Positions 58,068 to 64,000 of a stretch of 64,000 nt of DNA are shown piece after piece. The position numbers and the translations under genes are program-made. Origin of the DNA: CAWINX01 sp963702055 (GTDB taxonomy: Bacteria > Actinomycetota > Thermoleophilia > Solirubrobacterales > 70-9); contig OY969702.1 of assembly GCA_963702055.1 (NCBI GenBank), forward strand, positions 124,001-188,000, written 5' to 3'. The notes under the pieces are model-generated. The model had not been told where the DNA came from. It did no database searches and saw only the letters and a program-made list of their open reading frames with translations. Each line of letters begins with the position of its first letter. Position 1 is the stretch's first letter.

Positions 58068-59948
58068 ATGAGCCCCTCGCCTCGATCGACCTTCAGCGGA
58101 CGGACGGCCTGGGCTCGCAGCCTGCAGGCGCCGCTGCGCGACTTCCTCACCACCGAGACGGGGAGTGCCAGCGTCCTCCTCGCCGCGGCGCTGGCGGCAC
58201 TGGCTTGGGCCAATATCGACCTCTCCACCTACGAGAGCGTCTGGCGGACGCAGCTCTCCGTCCACGTCGGCGGCTCCGGCATCGACCAGAGCCTGCGCGC
58301 CTGGGTCAACAGCGGGCTGATGACCTTCTTCTTCTTCGTGGTCGGGCTGGAGGTCCGCCGCGAGTTCGACGTCGGCGAGCTGCGGGAGCGCCGTCGCCTC
58401 GCCCTACCGATGCTCGCCGCGCTCGGCGGGATGGTCGTCCCGATCGCCATCTACCTTGCCTTCAACGGAGGCGGTCACTCGGCCCACGGGTGGGGGGTGG
58501 CGATGTCGACCGACACAGCCTTTGCGCTGGGAATGCTGGCACTGGTCGGGCCGCGCTTCCCCGACCGCCTGCGCGGCTTCATGCTGACGATCATCGTCGT
58601 CGACGACGTGGTGGCCCTGCTGGTCATCGCGGTCGCCTATAGCGGCAATGTCGACCTGGCGCCCCTGCTGGTCGCGGTCGGCGTCTTCGGCCTGGCCCTG
58701 GTCGGCCTCGCCCTGCGGATCCGCCAGGGCCTCGTCTACTTCCTGCTCGCCGTCGTCTCCTGGGTGGCGCTGTTCGAGTCCGGCGTCGACCCCGTCGTGC
58801 TGGGCCTGGCGATCGGTCTGGTGATCGGCGCCTACCCGGCCGGGCGCGGTGAGCTGGAGCGGGCCACGGACCTGTTTCGCAGCTTCCGCGAGCAGCCGAC
58901 GCCGGAGCTGGCCCGCTCCGCCCGCAGCGGCCTGCAGGCGGCCGTCTCGGCGAACGCCCGCCTGCTCCAGCTCTATCACCCGTGGACGAGCTACGTCGTT
59001 GTGCCCCTGTTCGCCCTCGCCAACATCGGGATCGCGATCGACGGGGACTTCCTCTCGCGGGCCTACTCCTCGCCGATCACGCTCGGAATCATCGTTGCCT
59101 ACGTGCTCGGCAAGCCGGTCGGGGTCGCCGGGACCTCCTGGCTCGTCACCAAGATGAGCGGCGGACGGTTGCGCCCGCCGGTCGGCTGGGCCGCCACGGT
59201 CGGCGGCGGCACGATCGCGGGAATCGGCTTCACCGTCTCCCTGCTGATCGCGGCGCTGGCCTTCCACGGGGTCGAGCTGCGCGAGGCGAAGCTCGGCGTT
59301 CTGAGCGCCGCGCTCTGCGCCTCGACCCTCACCTGGCTGGTCTTCCGGGCCACCGCGATGCTCCCCCGGCGGGCCCGCATCCGCGCCTTGCTGGGGACCT
59401 CAGAGGCGCTCGTCGATCTCGCCCTGCCGGTCGACCCCGAGCGCGATCACCTGCGCGGCCCGGCCGAGGCTCCGGTGACCGTGGTCGAGTACGGGGACTT
59501 CGAGTGCCCCTACTGCGGCCGCGCCGAGCCTGTCGTGCGCGAACTGCTCGCCGACTTTGGCGACGTTCGCTACGTCTGGCGTCACCTGCCCCTCTCCGAC
59601 GTCCATCCCCACGCTGATCTCGCCGCGGAGGCCTCCGAGGCGGCGGCCGCCCAAGGGGCGTTCTGGGAGATGCACGACCTGCTGCTCGACCACCAGGGCG
59701 CACTGAGGCTCGACGACCTGGACGGCTACGCCGAGCGGCTCGGCCTCGACCTGGGTCGCTTCCGCGACGACCTGCGCCGCCACGCCCACACGCCGCGGGT
59801 CGAGGAGGACGTCGACTCCGCCGACAGTAGCGGCGTCACCGGCACCCCGACCTTCTTCGTCAACGAGCGCCGCCACGACGGCGCCTACGACGTCGCCACC
59901 CTCTCGGCCGCGGTCAGGGCCGCCGGCGCCCGCTCGGTGATCGCTTAA
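58068..59948 (+). CDS. nhaA: NhaA Na+/H+ antiporter fused to DsbA-like domain
   Basis: 626 residues. Residues about 25-430 are NhaA: eleven or twelve helices, FFFFVVGLEVRREFDVGEL, the conserved AMSTDTAFALGML, the ion-binding IIVVDDVVALLVIA and PLFALANIGIAI. Residues about 440-626 are a thioredoxin-fold DsbA-like domain with C480-P-Y-C483 in VVEYGDFECPYCGRAEPVV and the cis-Pro loop VTGTPTFFVNE. Such fusions are known in actinobacterial genomes. The thiol domain may regulate, or be exported by, the membrane part. Confidence 0.93.
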   Translation: MSPSPRSTFSGRTAWARSLQAPLRDFLTTETGSASVLLAAALAALAWANIDLSTYESVWRTQLSVHVGGSGIDQSLRAWVNSGLMTFFFFVVGLEVRREFDVGELRERRRLALPMLAALGGMVVPIAIYLAFNGGGHSAHGWGVAMSTDTAFALGMLALVGPRFPDRLRGFMLTIIVVDDVVALLVIAVAYSGNVDLAPLLVAVGVFGLALVGLALRIRQGLVYFLLAVVSWVALFESGVDPVVLGLAIGLVIGAYPAGRGELERATDLFRSFREQPTPELARSARSGLQAAVSANARLLQLYHPWTSYVVVPLFALANIGIAIDGDFLSRAYSSPITLGIIVAYVLGKPVGVAGTSWLVTKMSGGRLRPPVGWAATVGGGTIAGIGFTVSLLIAALAFHGVELREAKLGVLSAALCASTLTWLVFRATAMLPRRARIRALLGTSEALVDLALPVDPERDHLRGPAEAPVTVVEYGDFECPYCGRAEPVVRELLADFGDVRYVWRHLPLSDVHPHADLAAEASEAAAAQGAFWEMHDLLLDHQGALRLDDLDGYAERLGLDLGRFRDDLRRHAHTPRVEEDVDSADSSGVTGTPTFFVNERRHDGAYDVATLSAAVRAAGARSVIA

Positions 59949-59950
59949 TA

Positions 59951-59968
59951 TGGGTGGGCGGTCACCCA
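59951..59968. promoter_or_regulatory. Probable TetR operator
   Basis: TGGGTG-GGCGGT-CACCCA forms 6-bp perfect arms just after the nhaA stop and 28 bases before the tetR-type ATG. This is a likely autoregulatory site for the TetR/ABC/FtsX operon. Confidence 0.45.
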
Positions 59969-59995
59969 CATTGTTAGGGTTCGAATCAGCTTTTA

Positions 59996-60619
59996 ATGCC
60001 ACGCCTGACCGAGCAGAGCAAGGCCGAGAACCGTGGACGCCTGCTGGCGGCCGCCGCGGACGAGTTCGCCCGCAAGGGGCTCGAGGACGCGAACATCAAC
60101 GAGATCTCGCTCGCCGCCGGCTTCGCCAAGGGCACCGTCTACAACCACTTTCCCTCCAAGGAGGCGCTCTTCCTGGCGGTGGTCGAGGAGGCCTGCGAGC
60201 TGGCCGCGGCGGGCGCCCGGAACGTTTCGACCGATGCTCCGACGCGGGAGCGACTGTGCGCGGCGCTGGCCTCCGACGTCGAGTGGGCACGCTCGCATGA
60301 GGCCTTCGCCCGGGTGCTGGTGCGGGAGGTGCTCACCCCCAATCCGCGCCTTTACCCACGGGTGCTGGAAGCCGCGGCGCCGTTCATCTCGCGCGTGCAG
60401 GAGATCCTCGCCGACGGGGTGAAGCGGGGCGAGGTGCGGGCAGATGTCCCGGTCGAGGAGCTGACCCTGGTCTTCGTCGGCTTCGGCGACCTGGCGCTGA
60501 TCCAGCACTGGGGCTCCGGCGGAGCCTGGCCCGGCCTCGAACAGATCCCCGAGCTGATCACCGGGCTCTTCCTGGAGGGGGCGGCGCCCCGGCCGGACGG
60601 CGGAAAGAGCCATGGCTGA
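59996..60619 (+). CDS. TetR-family regulator
   Basis: 207 residues. N-terminal HTH: RGRLLAAAADEFARKGLEDA, NINEISLAAGFAKGTVYNHF (about 34-53), PSKEALFLAVVEE. The C-terminal ligand domain is alpha-helical. It overlaps the ABC ATPase start by 8 bases and probably represses that exporter through the inverted repeat upstream. Confidence 0.93.
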   Translation: MPRLTEQSKAENRGRLLAAAADEFARKGLEDANINEISLAAGFAKGTVYNHFPSKEALFLAVVEEACELAAAGARNVSTDAPTRERLCAALASDVEWARSHEAFARVLVREVLTPNPRLYPRVLEAAAPFISRVQEILADGVKRGEVRADVPVEELTLVFVGFGDLALIQHWGSGGAWPGLEQIPELITGLFLEGAAPRPDGGKSHG

Positions 60620-61322
60620 ACCGCTCGTCAGCCTCGAGGGCGTCGAGAAGTCCTACGGCAGCGGCTCCGCCGCGCAGCTCGTCCTCGACAACCTTTCGCT
60701 CGAGATAGCCACGGGAGAGCTCGCCGTCGTACACGGCCCCTCGGGTTGCGGCAAGACGACCTTGCTCAACCTGATCGGCGGTCTCGACCGCGTCGACAGC
60801 GGGCGAATCCGCTCCTGCGGGACTGATCTGACGCACGCCTCACGCCAGGAGCTGACCGCCTACCGCGCCCGCTCGGTCGGCTTCATCTTCCAGTTCTACA
60901 ACCTGCTCCCCACCCTGACGGCGCTGGAGAACGTCGAGGCCGGCGTCCGGGTGGCCGGCGTGGAGCGGAAGGAGGCGAGCGAGCGCAGCAGCGCGCTGCT
61001 CGATCGGGTCGGCCTCGGAGAGTTCGCCGGGCGCTTCCCCGCCCAGCTCTCCGGCGGCCAGCAGCAGCGCGTCGCGATTGCCCGTGCCCTCGCCAAGCGG
61101 TCGCGCCTGCTGCTCGCCGACGAGCCGACCGGGAACCTCGACGAGGAGACCTCGGCCGGCGTCCTCGACCTGATCCGCGAGCTGAACAGGGAGACCGCCG
61201 TCACCTTCGTGATCGTCAGCCACAACCCGGCGATCGCCCGGGCGGGAGACCACGTGGTGCGGCTCTCCCGCGGGCGCCTCGCCGAGTCGGGGGCGGTCTC
61301 TCCGGAGTCCGCGGCGCCCTGA
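60612..61322 (+). CDS. ABC transporter ATP-binding protein, MacB/LolD type
   Basis: 236 residues. Walker A HGPSGCGKTTLLNLIGGLD (about 38-56), Q-loop FIFQFYNLLPTLTALENV, signature QLSGGQQQRVAIARALA (about 144-160), Walker B LLADEPTGNLDEET. This is the two-gene MacB/FtsE-type system partnered with the FtsX-like permease that starts at its stop (TGATG). Confidence 0.95.
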   Translation: MAEPLVSLEGVEKSYGSGSAAQLVLDNLSLEIATGELAVVHGPSGCGKTTLLNLIGGLDRVDSGRIRSCGTDLTHASRQELTAYRARSVGFIFQFYNLLPTLTALENVEAGVRVAGVERKEASERSSALLDRVGLGEFAGRFPAQLSGGQQQRVAIARALAKRSRLLLADEPTGNLDEETSAGVLDLIRELNRETAVTFVIVSHNPAIARAGDHVVRLSRGRLAESGAVSPESAAP

Positions 61323-63643
61323 TGCCGGCGCGCAAGGCATACCGCGACCTGCGCGCGATGGGCCTGCGCGCCGTCCTGATCGTCGCGGTGATCGGCGCCG
61401 GCCCGGGAACCGCGGCCGGCATCTCCCTGGCCCTGCACGACGTGAGGCAGACTCGCGAGGCCTTCTACTCGCGATACGCGCTCGCCGGCCTCGACCTGCG
61501 CCTGCGCCGCCCGCTCGCCCAGCAGCTTCTGCTGGCGCGCGCCCGAGGGGCGGGGGCCACCCGGGCCGAGGCGCGCCTCATCCTCGACGGCGCCGCCCTG
61601 CGGGGGCGCCGCGGGCAGAGCTCCGCCGAGCTGGTCGGCATGCCGGCGGGCGCGCGGCTCAACCGCCTCGCCGTCACCGCCGGTCGGGGCTTGGGCAGCT
61701 CTGCGCGCCTCGGTGCCGTGGTCGATGCCGATTACGCGGATCGCTTCGGCATCCGTCCGGGCGACCGCCTCCGCCTGCGGGTTGCCGGGCGCGGGCTCAC
61801 GGTGCGCGTCCGAGGCCTTGCGCGAAGCCCCGAGTATCTGCTGGCGACCGCCAACCCCGACTACCTGGTGCCACAGCGCGGCTCGCTCGCCGTTGCTTTC
61901 CTGCCGCGCGCTTCGTTGCAGCGGCTGACCGGGCTTCGCGGGCGGGCCAACGACCTGGCGGTCGACCTCCCCGGCGGGGGAACGGGCCGCCGCGCCGGCC
62001 GGCTTGCCGCGGGCCTGCCGACCGCGCGGGTCACGCCCCGTTCCCGCCAGTACGGCCTGCGCCTGACGGAGGCCGACGTTCACAGCTTCTCGATCTTCGC
62101 CCCGGTGATGGGAGTGGTGTTCGGGATCGTCGGGCTGTTGCTGATCGCACTCAGCCTGCGCCGCCTGGTCAGCTCCCAGCGCCGCGAGCTCGGCGCGCTG
62201 CTGGCGATCGGCTACCCGCCGCGCACGGTGGTCGCCACGGTGCTGCTGCCCGCGGCGGCGCTCGCCCTGCTCGGCGCCGCGCTCGCCGTCGGCGTCACGA
62301 TCGCCGTCGGGCGCCTCGTCGCCGACGAGTACTCCAGCGCCGTCGGCTTCCCGGTGACGCAGCACCCGCTGGCGCTCAAGCCGCTGGCGCTGGCAGGGGG
62401 ACTGGCGCTGACCGCGACGCTGCTGGCGGCGGTGCTTCCCGCCTACCGGCTCGCCCGCCTCGATCCGATCGAGGCGCTGCGCGGCGAGAGGGTCGGGTCC
62501 TTCGAACTACCCGGCTGGATGCAGCGGCTCACAGCGATCGGCCCGCCGGCCCTCACCTACGGGCTGCGCGGTCTGCTGCGCCGGCCGCTGCTCAGCGCCG
62601 CGACAGTGGTCAGCATCGCCGGCGCGATCGGACTGGCGGCGGCGCTCAACATCCTCGTCTCCTCGACCAACAGCTCGGTCGACGCCGAGTTCGCCAACCA
62701 GGGCTGGACCCACTCGGTAGACCTCGCCGGCTCCCTGCCCGACAGCCAGGCGACGGCGCTCGCGAGAGGGGCCGGCGCCGCCCGCGCCGAGGCGACCGTG
62801 AAGGGGCCGGCGGAGTTGGGCTCGGTGGGTGGGGGCGGAGGAGCAACGGGAATCCAGCTGGCCGGCCTGCCGCGCCATCCGTCGCTGCTGCGGCTCGACC
62901 TGACTTCCGGGTCGGGCCCCGCTCCTGGTCGGATCGTGCTCAGCGCGCAGATCGCACACAGGCTAGGCGTGGGGATCGGAAGTCGTCTGACGCTGCGCAC
63001 CGACGCCCGGCGGACGCCGGTCAGGGTCGCCGGCATCGCTCGCACCCTCGCCACCGAGCAGAGCTACCTGCCGCGCCGCCAAGCCGCTCGCCTGCTCGGC
63101 CTACCCGGCTGGGCGACCAGCGTCCTCGTCGATGGCGACGCGTCCGTCGCGCGCCGCCTGCGCGCCGATCCCGCCGTGGCACGGGTGACCTCGAAGGCTT
63201 CGGCCCTGACCGCGGAGCGGGAGCTGCTCGGCGAGCTGACCGGGCTGATCTCCGTCCTGCAGGCGATCAGCCTCGGCGTCGGCGCCCTCTTCCTCGTCTC
63301 CACTCTCGCACTCTCCTACCTCGACCGGCGCGGCGAGTTCGCGACGCTGGCGGCGCTCGGCTACGGGCGGCGCCAGATCGGCGGGGCAGTGGCCGGTGAG
63401 GCGCTCACCCAAACGCTCGTCGCGGCCGCTCTCTCGATCCCGCTCGGGGTGCTGATCGCCTCGCCGCTCTCACAACGGATCGCGGAGGCTTGGTTCGAGA
63501 TCGGACTGCACCCGGAGCCGCCGAGCTTCCTGCTGGTGATCCTGCCCGCCCTTGCCCTGGCGCTGCTCGCGGCCGCGCATGCGACCTGGAGGGCCCTGCG
63601 CCTGAATATCGCCGCCACGGTTAGGGCTCGTCTGATCGGCTGA
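61322..63643 (+). CDS. FtsX-like ABC permease with duplicated core
   Basis: 773 residues. A first hydrophobic helix near 15-38 is followed by a large outer domain, three helices around 255-375 (FSIFAPVMGVVFGIVGLLLI), ending in a typical AYRLARLDPIEALRGE cytoplasmic motif. Then a second half repeats the order: helix near 425, outer domain, and three terminal helices (VLQAISLGVGALFLVSTLAL and following). It exports or releases lipids or hydrophobic compounds with the upstream ATPase, under TetR control. Confidence 0.9.
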   Translation: MPARKAYRDLRAMGLRAVLIVAVIGAGPGTAAGISLALHDVRQTREAFYSRYALAGLDLRLRRPLAQQLLLARARGAGATRAEARLILDGAALRGRRGQSSAELVGMPAGARLNRLAVTAGRGLGSSARLGAVVDADYADRFGIRPGDRLRLRVAGRGLTVRVRGLARSPEYLLATANPDYLVPQRGSLAVAFLPRASLQRLTGLRGRANDLAVDLPGGGTGRRAGRLAAGLPTARVTPRSRQYGLRLTEADVHSFSIFAPVMGVVFGIVGLLLIALSLRRLVSSQRRELGALLAIGYPPRTVVATVLLPAAALALLGAALAVGVTIAVGRLVADEYSSAVGFPVTQHPLALKPLALAGGLALTATLLAAVLPAYRLARLDPIEALRGERVGSFELPGWMQRLTAIGPPALTYGLRGLLRRPLLSAATVVSIAGAIGLAAALNILVSSTNSSVDAEFANQGWTHSVDLAGSLPDSQATALARGAGAARAEATVKGPAELGSVGGGGGATGIQLAGLPRHPSLLRLDLTSGSGPAPGRIVLSAQIAHRLGVGIGSRLTLRTDARRTPVRVAGIARTLATEQSYLPRRQAARLLGLPGWATSVLVDGDASVARRLRADPAVARVTSKASALTAERELLGELTGLISVLQAISLGVGALFLVSTLALSYLDRRGEFATLAALGYGRRQIGGAVAGEALTQTLVAAALSIPLGVLIASPLSQRIAEAWFEIGLHPEPPSFLLVILPALALALLAAAHATWRALRLNIAATVRARLIG

Positions 63644-63662
63644 GCAGGCAAGGCTCTCTGAC

Positions 63663-64000
63663 TCAGTCGGAAAGTGAGATGACGTGCGCGGTCTTCGGGT
63701 CCACACGCCCTTCGATCACTTCGGCATAGGCACCCTTCAGCCCGTCGAATCCCTGGGCCGGGATCGTCTCGAGCCAGCCGCCCATCCACTCGCAGAACGG
63801 GTGCCAAGCGTCGGCGACCGCCTGCTCGAGGCCGGCGCGGCCCCAGTCCTTGGAGCGCTTGACCACCCGGTCGGGGGCGAAGAAGAAGGTCGGCCTCGGC
63901 CCGGGCAGCTCGCCGCTGCCGGCGCCAAGCTCCTCCCAGTGCGTGACTCCCACCGCCATGCTGTGGACGAGTTCGTCGCCGAAGTGGGAGTGGATCGCGT
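63663..64000 (-). CDS. DUF2855-family protein, 5' end outside window
   Basis: The C-terminal 112 residues are visible; the frame is open to the window edge, so the ATG at 63959 is internal. Motifs IHSHFGDELVHSMAVGVTHW, GPRPTFFFAPDRVVKRSKDW, and the end GRVDPKTAHVISLSD match the DUF2855 family, whose members have an MDR/zinc-less alcohol-dehydrogenase-like fold. Function is not established. Confidence 0.7.
   Translation of the reverse strand, partial: AIHSHFGDELVHSMAVGVTHWEELGAGSGELPGPRPTFFFAPDRVVKRSKDWGRAGLEQAVADAWHPFCEWMGGWLETIPAQGFDGLKGAYAEVIEGRVDPKTAHVISLSD

Overview
The window is very GC-rich, gene-dense bacterial chromosome with frequent GTG/TTG starts and many ATGA, GTGA or TGATG gene overlaps. 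Gene content points to a high-GC actinobacterium, most likely class Thermoleophilia (Solirubrobacterales). The evidence is aerobic respiration with CtaA/CtaB haem A synthesis, VKOR/DsbA oxidative folding, NhaA-DsbA and CNB-TrxR-like fusions, and an actinobacterial-type SOS box. That placement is inference. No rRNA, CRISPR array or replication origin is visible. No stretch longer than about 300 bases lacks a gene.

Layout. 1-1205: glycosyltransferase (5' end missing). 1.2-5.6 kb: operon for an aa3-type cytochrome c oxidase of the A2 active-site class (ctaC, ctaD, a tandem-domain protein, ctaE, a 57-residue membrane protein). 6.0-7.7 kb, reverse strand: dihaem cytochrome c and ctaA. 7726-10839: an intact 3,098-bp IS1595-family transposon with 31-bp inverted repeats and an 8-bp target duplication. 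It carries a methyltransferase-endonuclease fusion, a small ORF and a tRNA-like gene. 10.9-15.0 kb: CBS protein, then on the reverse strand a second oxidase-like operon. Its subunit II and subunit I proteins have lost nearly all metal ligands, and it ends with ctaB and two small membrane proteins. 15.1-19.9 kb: PAP2-type enzyme, flippase-like protein, trxB, VOC protein and a membrane-anchored HTH regulator. 20.0-22.8 kb: RTX-repeat protein, a cyclotransferase-like protein, DUF1059, greA and a UBP zinc finger. 22.7-28.0 kb: beta-oxidation cluster (hydroxyacyl-CoA dehydrogenase, enoyl-CoA hydratase, acyl-CoA dehydrogenase, class IV aminotransferase, thiolase). 28.1-33.2 kb: peroxiredoxin, Nudix, SDR, OsmC, cobalamin adenosyltransferase and DUF1015. 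33.3-34.0 kb: SOS-box-linked HTH/LAGLIDADG-like gene and tRNA-Pro. 34.6-38.7 kb: pyruvate phosphate dikinase and a TreT-like glycosyltransferase. 38.7-46.9 kb: substrate-binding lipoprotein, GMC oxidoreductase, MFS, msrA, a GT-C-like membrane protein and a hydrolase. 46.9-50.4 kb: tRNA-Arg, DsbA/VKOR pair, GAF-HD-GYP and a fatty-acid-hydroxylase family protein. 50.5-54.5 kb: secreted protein, pentad-repeat protein, amidotransferase, drug-type ABC exporter and tRNA-His. 54.6-64 kb: carbonic anhydrase, VapBC, CNB-reductase, NhaA-DsbA, and a TetR/ABC/FtsX operon; a DUF2855 gene runs off the end.

How it fits together. The respiratory genes form one locus interrupted by the transposon. The functional oxidase, its cytochrome c donor and haem A synthase lie on the left; the ligand-less oxidase pair with haem O synthase lies on the right. 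Redox homeostasis recurs throughout (TrxB, Prx, MsrA, OsmC, DsbA/VKOR).

The strongest unusual signals are: (1) the ligand-less oxidase pair; (2) the passenger-carrying IS1595 transposon; (3) a 49-nt palindromic repeat in three copies, one inserted in frame inside a hydroxyacyl-CoA dehydrogenase gene.
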